Origin: JANQRX01 sp963663975
Lineage (GTDB): Bacteria > Pseudomonadota > Alphaproteobacteria > Rhizobiales > Kaistiaceae
DNA: 64,000 nucleotides
Assembly: GCA_963663975.2 (NCBI GenBank)
Contig: CAXXRA010000015.1
Location: forward strand, 248,001 to 312,000
Direction: 5' to 3'
Shown: in pieces, positions 1-7,989 of the stretch
Layout of the letters: each line of letters begins with the position of its first letter
Position numbering within the stretch: position 1 is the first letter of the stretch
Notes under the pieces: generated by a model
Database searches by the model: none
What the model was told of the DNA's origin: nothing
Seen by the model: the letters and a program-made list of their open reading frames with translations, nothing else
Translations under genes and position numbers: made by a program

Positions 1-1
1 C

Positions 2-157
2 GACAATCTGTGGACCATTTCCCGCAAGACCTATGGCCGCGGGATTCGCTATTCGACGATCTACCAGGCGAACCGCGATCAGATCCGCAACCCGCGCTGG
101 ATCTTCCCCGGCCAGGTCTTCGTCCTGCCCGCGGGCAATACCGAATGGTCGAACTAG
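2..157 (+). CDS. LysM-domain protein, C-terminal end (5' end outside window)
   Basis: The open frame enters from the left edge and ends at TAG 155-157. The visible 51 residues form one LysM peptidoglycan-binding module at the extreme C-terminus: DNLWTISRKTYGRG, then IYQANRDQIRNPRWIFPGQV and a closing FVLP. The family binds N-acetylglucosamine polymers in the envelope, and C-terminal LysM modules often end peptidases or BON-domain proteins; which one this is cannot be seen. The stop codon lies inside the target site of the adjacent IS481 insertion, which restores it, so the protein is not shortened. Confidence 0.85.
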   Translation, partial: DNLWTISRKTYGRGIRYSTIYQANRDQIRNPRWIFPGQVFVLPAGNTEWSN

Positions 158-158
158 A
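153..158. repeat. Target-site duplication, left of IS481 copy 1
   Basis: ACTAGA here is repeated at 1206-1211 on the other side of the element. The CTAG core contains the TAG stop of the LysM gene. Confidence 0.85.
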
Positions 159-1205
159 TGTGAATTTTCAGGACGTTGTCCATTCGGTCCTGTCGAGAGA
201 AGCTGATGTCAGCCAACGTCAGTGATTCTCCGGAGGACCGAATGGACGTTCACCAGAATGCCCATCTTACGCCGAAAGGTCGAGAGGCCATGGTTCGCGC
301 CGTCATGGATGAGGCCATGACGAAGGCTCAGGCCGCACGCCGTTTCAAGACAACGGCCAAGACCGTCGCCAAGTGGTTGGGCCGGTTTCGCGCGGAGGGC
401 ATTGCCGGGCTTGCCGACCGGTCCTCCAGGCCCCATTCCTCGCCAAGCCAAACGCCTTGGGCCACCGGCGAAGCGGTCGAGGTCTTGCGCCGGGCTCGTT
501 GCACGCAGGACCACATCGCCCAGGAACTCGGCCTCAGCCGGGCGACCGTCAGCCGTATTCTCAAGCGGCGTGGCCTCAGCCTGTTGTCCGCCCTCGAGCC
601 CAACCAGCCACGCCCGCGCTATGAGCGCGAAACGCCAGGCGAAATCATCCATATGGACATCAAGAAGCTCGGTCGCTTCAATCGTGTCGGCCATCGCATC
701 ACCGGCGATCGCAGGCGCCAGAGCAACCAGCGCCATAACGGCACCGCGCCCGGTTGGGAGTATGTCCACGTCGCCATCGACGACCATTCCCGCATCGGCT
801 TTGCCGACATCTTCCCGAACGAGAAAAAGGAAAGCGCCGTGGCCTTCCTCGAAGCCGCCGTAACCTACTTTGCCACCCTCGGCGTTACCATCACCCGCGT
901 CATGACCGACAATGGATCATGCTACAGATCCAAGGCCTTCCGCGATGCCTGCCGAAGGCTCACCATCAAGCATATCCGCACCAAACCCTACACGCCTCAG
1001 ACCAACGGCAAGGCCGAACGCTTCATCCAGACAATGTTGCGAGAATGGGCCTACGCAACCGAATTCCACAACTCAGACCAGCGAAAAGCAGATCTGCCGA
1101 AATGGCAGCACCGCTACAACTGGCATCGACCCCATGCCAGCCTCAATCGACAAACACCAATCAGCCGACTCGGCCTGAACCGGGACAACCTGTTGAAGCT
1201 TCACA
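159..1205 (+). mobile_element. IS481-family insertion sequence, copy 1 (1047 bp)
   Basis: The element starts TGTGAATTTTCAG and ends with the inverted form CTGTTGAAGCTTCACA; about 17 of the first 21 terminal bases match. It is flanked by the 6-bp direct repeat ACTAGA at 153-158 and 1206-1211. That fits the NCTAGN target known for IS481 of Bordetella. A second copy at 24624-25670 has the same length and encodes identical proteins in all frames, pointing to recent transposition. Insertion fell on the stop codon of the LysM gene without altering it. Confidence 0.93.
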
Positions 1206-1210
1206 ACTAG
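242..1210 (+). CDS. IS481-family transposase (copy 1)
   Basis: DDE transposase of 322 aa. The N-terminal third is a helix-turn-helix region (KAQAARRFKTTAKTVAKWLG, then LGLSRATVSRILKRRG). The integrase core follows, with catalytic acidic residues in HMDIKKLGRF, VMTDNGSCYRS and the TNGKAERFIQ block. ATG 242 is chosen because GGAGG lies 5 nt upstream; an in-frame start at 176 has no comparable ribosome site. The last sense codon straddles the IS end, and the TAG stop at 1208-1210 lies wholly in the duplicated target, so the element borrows its stop codon from CTAG. It appears intact. Confidence 0.93.
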   Translation: MDVHQNAHLTPKGREAMVRAVMDEAMTKAQAARRFKTTAKTVAKWLGRFRAEGIAGLADRSSRPHSSPSQTPWATGEAVEVLRRARCTQDHIAQELGLSRATVSRILKRRGLSLLSALEPNQPRPRYERETPGEIIHMDIKKLGRFNRVGHRITGDRRRQSNQRHNGTAPGWEYVHVAIDDHSRIGFADIFPNEKKESAVAFLEAAVTYFATLGVTITRVMTDNGSCYRSKAFRDACRRLTIKHIRTKPYTPQTNGKAERFIQTMLREWAYATEFHNSDQRKADLPKWQHRYNWHRPHASLNRQTPISRLGLNRDNLLKLHN

Positions 1211-1225
1211 AGCCCAAAGGGCTCT
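1209..1225. terminator. Hairpin after IS481 copy 1 (weak terminator candidate)
   Basis: AGAGCCC-AAA-GGGCTCT forms a perfect 7-bp stem with a 3-nt loop. There is no T-run, so intrinsic termination is doubtful. Before the insertion it stood directly after the LysM gene stop codon. Confidence 0.35.
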
Positions 1226-1356
1226 CAACGGCGGACTTCGCTTGAAAGTCTGACGAACCTGCTTATGTCAGCCCGTTCCCCGCGGGCCGCTGACGAACAC
1301 GACAACACCGCTTGAGTGACCGCGCGACGCCCGTCCGGGCCGCGCCAGGGCTGCCG

Positions 1357-3270
1357 ATGACCACGACCGACACCGCTCCGGAGAAGAAAGAGACGACGCT
1401 CGCCACGTTGCGCGAATTATGGCCGTATATGTGGCCAACCGACCGGCCCGATCTGAAACGCCGGGTGGCGCTCGCCCTGGCGGTTCTGGTGGCTGCCAAG
1501 ATCGTCACCGTGCTGGTGCCCTACACCTATAAATGGGCGACCGATGCTCTGCTCGAGGCGCCGTCGGTCGCGGCCGACGGCGCAGCCGTGATCGGCCTGG
1601 CGGCATTGATAGTGGTGCCGGTCATGCTGATCGTCGCCAACGGCGTCGGGCGCGTTCTCATGAACATCTTCAACAATCTCCGCGATGCCCTGTTCGCCAA
1701 GGTCGGCCAGCACGCCGTGCGTCGACTGGCCTATCTGACCTTCGTCCACATGCATCAGCTCTCGCTGCGCTATCACCTGCAGCGCCGCACGGGCGGGCTG
1801 TCGCGCATCATCGAACGCGGCATCAAGGGCATCGAGATCCTGGTCCGCTTCACCATCCTGAACACGCTTCCCACCATCTTCGAATTCACCTTCGCGGCGG
1901 CGATCATCACCTATCAGTTCAGCTGGGTCTATCTGGTCGTGGTGGCGGTCACGGTGGTTCTGTACATCTGGTTCACCGTCAAGGCGTCGAACTGGCGCAT
2001 CAAGATTCGCCGCCGGATGAACGAATCCGATACCGACGCCAACTCCAAGGCGATCGACTCGCTGCTCAATTTCGAAACCGTCAAATATTTCGGCAACGAG
2101 ACGATGGAGGCGCAACGCTTCGACGGCGCGATGGAGCGCTACGAGCACTCCGCCGTCCGCATCTGGACCTCGCTCGCCTGGCTCAATATCGGCCAGGTGA
2201 TCATTTTCACCACCGGCATGACGGTGTGCATGATCCTGTCCGGCACCGCGGTCCTGCGCGGCGAGCAGACCATCGGCGATTTCGTCCTGATCAATGCGCT
2301 TCTGATGCAGCTGTCGATCCCGCTGAATTTCATCGGTTTTGTCTATCGCGAGATCAAGCAGGGCCTGATCGACATCGAAACAATGTTCGATCTGCTCGAC
2401 GTACCGCTTGAAATTACCGACAAAAAGGACGCCTCGGATCTAGTGATCAGCGGCGGCGCCGTGCGGTTCGAGGACGTCCATTTTCACTACAATCCCGACC
2501 GCCCGATCCTCAAGGGCGTGTCGTTTGATGTCCCGGCCGGCAAGTCGGTGGCGATCGTGGGACCGTCGGGCGCCGGTAAGTCGACGGTTTCCCGGCTGCT
2601 GTTCCGCTTCTACGACGTTACCGGTGGGCGCATCGTGGTTGACGGGCAGGACATCCGCGACGTCGCGCAGAAATCGCTTCGGCAGGCGATCGGCATGGTT
2701 CCCCAGGACACTGTTCTGTTCAACGATACCATCGCCTACAACATTCTCTACGGCCGCCCCGACGCTGCCGAGGCCGATATCGCGGCCGCAGCGCAGACCG
2801 CGCAGATCGCCGACTTCATCAAGACACTGCCCGACGGCTACCAGACCGAAGTGGGCGAACGCGGCCTGAAACTGTCCGGCGGCGAGAAGCAACGGGTGGC
2901 CATCGCCCGAACCGTCCTGAAGGGACCGCCGATCCTGGTCCTCGACGAAGCCACCTCGGCCCTCGACATCCACACCGAGCGCGAGATCCAGGCGGCGCTG
3001 GACCGGGTTTCGTCGGCAAGCACGGCGCTGATCATCGCCCATCGCCTGTCGACCGTGGTTCACGCCGATGAGATCATCGTCCTCGACGAGGGGCGGGTCG
3101 TCGAGCGCGGCACCCATGATGATCTCCTTGGGCAGGATGGTCTCTACGCCGGGATGTGGAGCCGGCAGCGCGAGGCGGCCGAAGCCGCCGACCGGTTGCG
3201 TGAGGCGCAAGCCGCCGGCGATATCGATCCGACCTCGCGGCGCGTGGCGGAAGACGTCCCTGCCGAGTAG
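1357..3270 (+). CDS. Atm1/HMT-type ABC exporter, fused permease-ATPase
   Basis: Half-transporter of about 637 aa. The N-terminal half is a six-helix exporter domain (roughly residues 40-330), followed by an ATPase with Walker A GPSGAGKST, signature LSGGEKQRVAIAR and Walker B ILVLDEATSALD. Length and the YMWPTDRPDLKRRV start match the bacterial Atm1 group, which exports glutathione-linked sulfur or heavy-metal species across the inner membrane as a homodimer. ATG 1357 is preferred, with CAGGG just upstream; a TTG at 1312 would add 15 residues but has no visible ribosome site. The exact substrate is not readable from sequence. Confidence 0.88.
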   Translation: MTTTDTAPEKKETTLATLRELWPYMWPTDRPDLKRRVALALAVLVAAKIVTVLVPYTYKWATDALLEAPSVAADGAAVIGLAALIVVPVMLIVANGVGRVLMNIFNNLRDALFAKVGQHAVRRLAYLTFVHMHQLSLRYHLQRRTGGLSRIIERGIKGIEILVRFTILNTLPTIFEFTFAAAIITYQFSWVYLVVVAVTVVLYIWFTVKASNWRIKIRRRMNESDTDANSKAIDSLLNFETVKYFGNETMEAQRFDGAMERYEHSAVRIWTSLAWLNIGQVIIFTTGMTVCMILSGTAVLRGEQTIGDFVLINALLMQLSIPLNFIGFVYREIKQGLIDIETMFDLLDVPLEITDKKDASDLVISGGAVRFEDVHFHYNPDRPILKGVSFDVPAGKSVAIVGPSGAGKSTVSRLLFRFYDVTGGRIVVDGQDIRDVAQKSLRQAIGMVPQDTVLFNDTIAYNILYGRPDAAEADIAAAAQTAQIADFIKTLPDGYQTEVGERGLKLSGGEKQRVAIARTVLKGPPILVLDEATSALDIHTEREIQAALDRVSSASTALIIAHRLSTVVHADEIIVLDEGRVVERGTHDDLLGQDGLYAGMWSRQREAAEAADRLREAQAAGDIDPTSRRVAEDVPAE

Positions 3271-3382
3271 GTGGTTACCCGCCACGCCTTCACTTGGCGG
3301 GAGTTCCGTGCTTTTTGTCGCTGGTGAACCGGTGATCCGCGCACGGTCGGTGGATGCGGTTTTTCCTGATCAGGCCAGCCAC

Positions 3383-4084
3383 ATGCATTCCATCCTGGGT
3401 TCGATCAAGTCGATGCTGGTGCCGGTCCGGCCGGAGGGCATCCCCTTTCTGGCGGTCGCGTTGTTTCTATCCGTCTTTGTCGGGTGGTTCTGGGCGCCGA
3501 TCTTCTGGGCCGGCCTGTTGGTTTCGGGTTGGATAGCGTACTTCTTTCGCGATCCGCGCCGCGTGACGCCACTTGACCCCGGCCTGGTGTTCAGTCCGGC
3601 AGACGGCCGGATCACATCGGTGTCGCTGGGCGTGGCGCCGAAGGAACTCGGCCTGGGAGAACAGCGTCGACGCCGGGTCTCGGTGTTCATGGGCGTGTTC
3701 GACTGCCACGTGAACCGTGCCCCCCTGGCCGGTACGGTTGAGCGGATCGTCTATCGACCGGGCAGGTTTCTCAATGCCGAACTGGACAAGGCCAGTGAGG
3801 AGAATGAACGCAACGGCGTCATCCTGAAGACCGAGCACGGCCGGGTCGCGGTGGTCCAGATTGCCGGCCTAGTGGCGCGCAGGATCGTCTGCTTCGTCGA
3901 GGAACATGCAGCCTTGGCGCCGGGCGAACGCTTCGGTCTCATCCGCTTCGGCTCACGTCTCGATGTCTACCTTCCGGCCAACGCCAGAATCCTGGTGGCC
4001 GAGGGACAGACCGCGATCGCCGGAGAGACGGTGATCGCCGATTTCGGCGAAGGCCCGGCCGAGCGCCGGGTCAGAATCGACTGA
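3383..4084 (+). CDS. psd: Phosphatidylserine decarboxylase, short (archaeal-type) proenzyme
   Basis: Makes phosphatidylethanolamine from phosphatidylserine at the inner membrane. At 233 aa it has the short PSD-A length. Two hydrophobic segments lie near the N-terminus (FLAVALFLSVFVGWFWAPIF), with PADGRI and FMGVFDCHVNR in the middle. The self-cleavage Gly-Ser is in LIRFGSRLDVYLP near the C-terminus, where the serine becomes the pyruvoyl cofactor. ATG 3383 (MHSILGSIKS) gives the family length; a longer open frame upstream overlaps the ABC gene and is ignored. Only 9 bp separate it from pssA, which makes its substrate, so the two are probably co-transcribed. Confidence 0.94.
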   Translation: MHSILGSIKSMLVPVRPEGIPFLAVALFLSVFVGWFWAPIFWAGLLVSGWIAYFFRDPRRVTPLDPGLVFSPADGRITSVSLGVAPKELGLGEQRRRRVSVFMGVFDCHVNRAPLAGTVERIVYRPGRFLNAELDKASEENERNGVILKTEHGRVAVVQIAGLVARRIVCFVEEHAALAPGERFGLIRFGSRLDVYLPANARILVAEGQTAIAGETVIADFGEGPAERRVRID

Positions 4085-4093
4085 GCCGGCGAT

Positions 4094-4945
4094 ATGCGCC
4101 TGTTTCAGCCCTTCGATCCGGAGGACTTCCCCGGCCGCAAACGCCTGATGCAGCTGCAGCAGGTGCCGGTGCGCTTGGTCCTGCCGAGCCTCGTCACCCT
4201 ATTGGCGCTGTGCGCCGGCCTGACCTCGATCCGCATGGCGATCGAGGCCCGTCTTGAACTCGCCGTGGCGTTCATCGCCATGGCCGCGACGCTGGATGCG
4301 ATCGATGGACGGATGGCGCGCTTTCTGAAGTCGTCGTCGCGCTTCGGCGCCGAGCTCGATTCGATCGCCGATTTCCTCAATTTCGGTGTCGCGCCGGTAA
4401 TCCTGCTCTACGTGTGGGCCCTGTCCGAGATGCGCTCGGTCGGCTGGATCGCCGTCCTCGTCTTCGGCATTTGCGTGTCGCTCAGACTTGCCCGCTTCAA
4501 TGTCGCCATCGGTGCCAAGGACAAGCCGGACTGGCACGGCAATTTCTTCGTCGGTGTGCCGGCGCCGGCCGGCGCCCTGATCTCGCTGTTGCCGCTCTAC
4601 GCCGAATTGGTCGGCATCCCCCACGGCGTCCTGACCGCTCCGCTGACCTGGCTGTACACCCTGGCGGTCGGACTTTTGATGGTCAGCCGCATTCCCACCT
4701 GGTCGGGCAAGCTGGTCGGCAGCCGCATCAAGCGCGATCTTGTGCTGCCGCTGTTTGTGTCAGGCGTGGTGGTGGTGGCGTTTCTGCTGAGCTTCCCGTG
4801 GGAAACCATGCTGGTGATGAGCCTGGCCTATGTCGGATCGCTGCCGTTCAGCCTGGTCTCCCACCAGCGACTCAGCCGCGCGCAACCGGACGCAGATCAC
4901 GACTTGGCGGATGACGAACGGGATCCACCGCCGCCCGCCGATTGA
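4094..4945 (+). CDS. pssA: CDP-diacylglycerol-serine O-phosphatidyltransferase
   Basis: Condenses CDP-diacylglycerol with serine to give phosphatidylserine, the substrate of the psd product encoded just upstream. The CDP-alcohol phosphotransferase signature is complete: LDAIDGRMARFLKSSSRFG followed by AELDSIADFLNFG (DG-x2-AR-x8-G-x3-D-x3-D). Several hydrophobic helices follow, as expected for this integral membrane family. At 283 aa it is typical of the alphaproteobacterial form. The last 49 bases overlap a possible antisense small gene. Confidence 0.94.
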   Translation: MRLFQPFDPEDFPGRKRLMQLQQVPVRLVLPSLVTLLALCAGLTSIRMAIEARLELAVAFIAMAATLDAIDGRMARFLKSSSRFGAELDSIADFLNFGVAPVILLYVWALSEMRSVGWIAVLVFGICVSLRLARFNVAIGAKDKPDWHGNFFVGVPAPAGALISLLPLYAELVGIPHGVLTAPLTWLYTLAVGLLMVSRIPTWSGKLVGSRIKRDLVLPLFVSGVVVVAFLLSFPWETMLVMSLAYVGSLPFSLVSHQRLSRAQPDADHDLADDERDPPPPAD

Positions 4946-5118
4946 CCGAACTTGTCTTCGGGCAGGTCGTCCGGCGATCTTGCCCTGCCGAGCGCCGCGA
5001 TTCCGGCCGATTGCGCCATCACCGCCAAGACTTCCCTGAGGCGCGCAATTTGCTCGTCAAGTTCCGGCGCGACGGCGGCCGAACGCCTTTTCTTTCGGCT
5101 TTTTTTCCTGGCCGGCAT
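4897..5118 (-). CDS. Small basic hypothetical protein, convergent with pssA
   Basis: Candidate gene of 73 aa starting MPARKKSRKKRRSAA, followed by a predicted helix (LDEQIARLREVLAVMAQSAG) and a low-complexity Gly/Ser tail. The N-terminus is strongly basic. ATG 5118 is the natural start; a GTG at 5133 would add five residues. The 3' end overlaps pssA by 49 bp in the opposite direction. A CtrA-like box lies about 50 bp upstream. No family is recognised, and coding potential is uncertain because the high GC content opens antisense frames easily. Confidence 0.35.
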   Translation of the reverse strand: MPARKKSRKKRRSAAVAPELDEQIARLREVLAVMAQSAGIAALGRARSPDDLPEDKFGQSAGGGGSRSSSAKS

Positions 5119-5170
5119 GGCTTGCCCGCCCACGGTTGACTGCGATTGCTGTGAGCGTGCGCCGACATGA

Positions 5171-5185
5171 TTAATGAAACGTTAA
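5171..5185. promoter_or_regulatory. CtrA-like box TTAA-N7-TTAA
   Basis: TTAATGAAACGTTAA is a perfect match to the TTAA-N7-TTAA recognition pattern of CtrA, the alphaproteobacterial cell-cycle regulator. It lies between the small minus-strand gene (start at 5118) and puuE (start at 5286), so either could be the target. This is a pattern match only. Confidence 0.4.
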
Positions 5186-5285
5186 GGATCGCACGCCGCC
5201 ACGATAGTTGATTCGGTTTACCCGCTGGTAGCGGCAAGTGGTTCATAGTGTTGGGCTTCCTGTCGGTTTATTTGGCGCCTGAGCG

Positions 5286-6212
5286 ATGAACGACTCCTAT
5301 CCCCGCGACATGATCGGTTACGGCCGTGCGACCCCCGACCCGCGCTGGCCCGACGATGCCAGGATCGCCGTTCAGTTCGTCATCAACTACGAGGAGGGGG
5401 CCGAGAACTGCATCCTTCACGGCGACCCGGCCTCGGAGGCCTTTCTGTCGGAGATCGTCGGTGCCGAGCCGTTTCCGAACGCCCGCCACATGAATATGGA
5501 GTCGATCTACGAATACGGCTCGCGCGCCGGTTTCTGGCGACTGTGGCGGCTGTTCGGCGAGCGCAGCGTGCCGGTCACCGTTTACGGTGTCGCCACCGCC
5601 CTGGCACGCAACCCGGATGTCGTGGCGGCAATGACCGAGTCCGACTGGGAGATCGCCAGCCACGGGCTGAAGTGGATCGACTATGCCGGCATGAGCGAAG
5701 AGGACGAGCGCGCCCAGATGCGGGAAGCGATCCGCATCCACTCCGAAATCACCGGTTCGCGGCCATTGGGGTGGTACACCGGGCGTTCTTCGGTCAACAC
5801 CACCGGGCTGGTGATGGAGGAGGGCGGGTTCGCCTACTCGTCGGATTCCTACGCCGACGATCTTCCCTACTGGATCGAGGGTCCGGCCGGGCCTCACCTG
5901 ATCGTCCCCTACACGCTCGACGCCAACGACATGCGCTTCGCCACCGCGCAAGGGTTCAATTCCGGCGATCAGTTCTTTGCCTATCTCAGCGACTCCTTCG
6001 ACGTCCTCTACGAGGAGGGCGAGAAGGGATCGCCGAAAATGATGTCGGTCGGCCTGCACTGCCGGCTCGCCGGCCGGCCCGGCCGCGCCGCCGCGCTCGC
6101 CCGCTTCGTCGACTACGTGCAGTCACGGTCGGCGGCCTGGATTCCCCGCCGGATCGATATCGCCTGGCACTGGCACGCTCACCATCACCCCGACAACAGT
6201 GGTGGTGATTGA
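5286..6212 (+). CDS. puuE: PuuE-type allantoinase (polysaccharide-deacetylase fold)
   Basis: Protein of 308 aa matching the cofactor-light allantoinase PuuE group, which opens allantoin to allantoate in purine breakdown. Recognisable stretches are YPRDMIGYGRATPDPRWP at the start, VINYEEGAENCILHGD, VTVYGVATALARNP, SDWEIASHGLKWIDY and the closing IDIAWHWHAHHH. The NodB-like metal-site residues appear in these His/Asp-rich segments. The start at ATG 5286 reproduces the family N-terminus. No other purine-catabolism gene is adjacent, so pathway placement rests on homology. Confidence 0.87.
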   Translation: MNDSYPRDMIGYGRATPDPRWPDDARIAVQFVINYEEGAENCILHGDPASEAFLSEIVGAEPFPNARHMNMESIYEYGSRAGFWRLWRLFGERSVPVTVYGVATALARNPDVVAAMTESDWEIASHGLKWIDYAGMSEEDERAQMREAIRIHSEITGSRPLGWYTGRSSVNTTGLVMEEGGFAYSSDSYADDLPYWIEGPAGPHLIVPYTLDANDMRFATAQGFNSGDQFFAYLSDSFDVLYEEGEKGSPKMMSVGLHCRLAGRPGRAAALARFVDYVQSRSAAWIPRRIDIAWHWHAHHHPDNSGGD

Positions 6213-6342
6213 AATTCCGGCTGGAACGTCGGCGGGAATGGTCAAAAAAGTCCGCCGACCGCAAACTGACGCGCGGTCTGGCTGCGGTGACCTCGCGATC
6301 GCCGAACCACTCACATCTCGGGGCGCAGCAGCACACTTGTGG

Positions 6343-6933
6343 CTAACGCCCGCCGTGCTCCCAGTTGTCGAGACGGTCGAGTGGTCCGGGGCAGTAGTGT
6401 TCTTTGGTCGCGCGCCCGGTCATGAGCGTCCACAGCTGTGGCATGGCCCTCATCTCGCACCCGGGCGTGGCGAGTAGACTCGACAAGACAAATGACACCC
6501 CCAGATGGAGCGCAACGTAGGTCAGCCACAGGTAGAGGAACACGGCCAAAGGTCCCGCCCACCAGGTTCCGTAGATCACCAGGTCGACGGCGAGCAAGAC
6601 GGCAGCCAGCCCGGCGATGACCCACTGGGGTCGGTGACGCCAACTCTTGCCGAAGCCGATGTTGATGACATGCGGTGTGACCCAAAACCCAAATGCGACC
6701 AACGCATAGAATGTCCAGGCTCTTGGGGGTGACGACGCGCCCCAGGTGCCAAGAAAGAGCCGGGGGTACAGTCCGTCCACGACCAGAGGATAGACGGCCG
6801 ACAGGAGCCACACGCCCAGGAGCAGTCGTACGATTCGCCCGATGAGCTTTGGGGGCTTGAGCGACCCGGCCTCTTCGAAGTGGGTCTCGAATTTATCCGC
6901 CGGCCTCGACGGAGCTTCGCTGGTCGCGTTCAT
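6343..6933 (-). CDS. Predicted four-helix membrane protein of unknown function
   Basis: Protein of 196 aa. The start at 6933 is set by GGGAGG 6-7 nt upstream; a longer frame to 7038 lacks such a site. The N-terminal 30 residues are polar, then about four hydrophobic segments follow (LLGVWLLSAVYPLVV, FYALVAFGFWVTPHVINIGF, WVIAGLAAVLLAVDLVIYGT, VFLYLWLTYVALHLGVSFVL). The C-terminal tail carries GCEMRAMPQL and a KEHYCPGPLDRLDNWE end with two cysteines. I have the impression of related uncharacterised membrane proteins but cannot name a function. It stands alone, facing the same way as the mer-side genes. Confidence 0.72.
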   Translation of the reverse strand: MNATSEAPSRPADKFETHFEEAGSLKPPKLIGRIVRLLLGVWLLSAVYPLVVDGLYPRLFLGTWGASSPPRAWTFYALVAFGFWVTPHVINIGFGKSWRHRPQWVIAGLAAVLLAVDLVIYGTWWAGPLAVFLYLWLTYVALHLGVSFVLSSLLATPGCEMRAMPQLWTLMTGRATKEHYCPGPLDRLDNWEHGGR

Positions 6934-6945
6934 GGGGTCCCTCCC

Positions 6946-7134
6946 TGTGATTTTGGCGTCGGAACGCGATTCTTCTACTGGCTCGGCAGTGTTTCGATCG
7001 GTTGGATCCAGTGGTCGCTGATCATGCGGGGTCTCCACCGCCTGACCAGCGCCGATCCCTGGCCGACGGGCGTCAGCGGCACGCTCGCCGCCTTCATCTT
7101 CGCCGGTTTGATGGCTGTGGAGCGCACGGGATAG
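6946..7134 (+). pseudogene. Possible remnant of a membrane-protein gene
   Basis: An open frame reads FYWLGSVSIGWIQWSLIM, then PTGVSGTLAAFIFAGLMAVE, before TAG. It looks like two transmembrane helices but has no usable start codon that does not run into the opposite-strand gene. It may be a decayed 3' end or chance hydrophobic coding. Confidence 0.25.
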
Positions 7135-7212
7135 AGCGGGAGCAATGGGCCCTGCTTTAACCTGTAATCGTGTGTAGCGCGTGTCCGTATGGTTTTGCGA
7201 AATTGCGCATTG

Positions 7213-7806
7213 TCAGGAAATGAAGCCTCGCCTGGACTTTGGGTTCAGAACGACGCGGGTGCCGATGGGCACTCGATCGTAAAGTTCAATAACATGTTGG
7301 TTGACGAGGCCTGTGCAGCCGTTTGAGACGGCTGCGCTGATGGTCCGGGGGTCAGACGTCCCGTGTATGCGTAAAAACGTATCACCTCGTTCAGGAGTGA
7401 AAAGGTAAAGCGCTCTGGCGCCCAGCGGGTTGTCAATACCGCCTGGCATACCATGAGCGAACTCTGCATATAATTCCGGTTGCCGGGCGATCATCCCAGG
7501 GGTGGGAGTCCAACTGGGCCATTCCTTTTTTGCGCCAATATGAAAGGTGCCCGCCTCGTAGAGATTTGCCCGACCAACCCCGACTGTGTAACGCATGGCG
7601 CTTCCGCCGGGAAGGGTCCAATAGAGTTTGAAAGCGTTGGGATCGACATGAATTTCACCCGGTGCGAATTTCGTCCGGAGTCTGACTTTGACCGGCAGGT
7701 GGTCTTTCGGCAAGACATAGGGTGCAGCTTGATGCGCCAGCGCGGGCGACATGCCTAGCGAGCAGGTGGCAAGTGCGGAAGCCATAAAATCGCGGCGGTT
7801 TAACAT
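7213..7806 (-). CDS. L,D-transpeptidase (YkuD/ErfK family), Tat-like signal
   Basis: Protein of 197 aa that begins MLNRRDFMASALATCSLG, a Tat-type RR-x-F signal with cleavage near PALAHQA. The YkuD domain covers roughly residues 50-190 with FRIHGTSDPRTI-like His motif (LRIHGTSDP) and catalytic cysteine in AVSNGCTGL. YkuD enzymes crosslink peptidoglycan stems or attach proteins to them in the periplasm. The usual motif is S-H/N-G-C-I/V-R; the arginine is glycine here, which may change activity. AAGGA lies 9 nt before ATG 7806 and overlaps the stop region of the 34-aa peptide gene 10 nt upstream, suggesting translational coupling. Confidence 0.85.
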   Translation of the reverse strand: MLNRRDFMASALATCSLGMSPALAHQAAPYVLPKDHLPVKVRLRTKFAPGEIHVDPNAFKLYWTLPGGSAMRYTVGVGRANLYEAGTFHIGAKKEWPSWTPTPGMIARQPELYAEFAHGMPGGIDNPLGARALYLFTPERGDTFLRIHGTSDPRTISAAVSNGCTGLVNQHVIELYDRVPIGTRVVLNPKSRRGFIS

Positions 7807-7816
7807 GCCATATTCC

Positions 7817-7921
7817 TTACGACCGGAACAGCAAAGAGGCTGCCAAAGCGGTGGCCGGTACGAGCGCCAAGACCAGTCCAGGCCATTTTACTGCTTCCTC
7901 GCTTCCTGACCATATTTGCAT
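7817..7921 (-). CDS. 34-aa single-helix membrane peptide
   Basis: ATG 7921 to TAA 7817 encodes MQIWSGSEEAVKWPG followed by one hydrophobic helix (LVLALVPATALAASLLF) and RS. It sits between the flavoprotein gene (ends 7990 upstream on this strand) and the L,D-transpeptidase, same strand, with its stop only 10 nt before the next start. The Ser/Glu head and clean transmembrane helix resemble genuine small membrane proteins, but no family is recognised and there is no strong ribosome site. Other frames here do not give a comparable product. Confidence 0.35.
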   Translation of the reverse strand: MQIWSGSEEAVKWPGLVLALVPATALAASLLFRS

Positions 7922-7989
7922 ACATCCGGGGTCTCGGTCTGGTGCTTAAATGTCGCCCAACACCGTGGAGCACTTATGCCGGCGAACGG

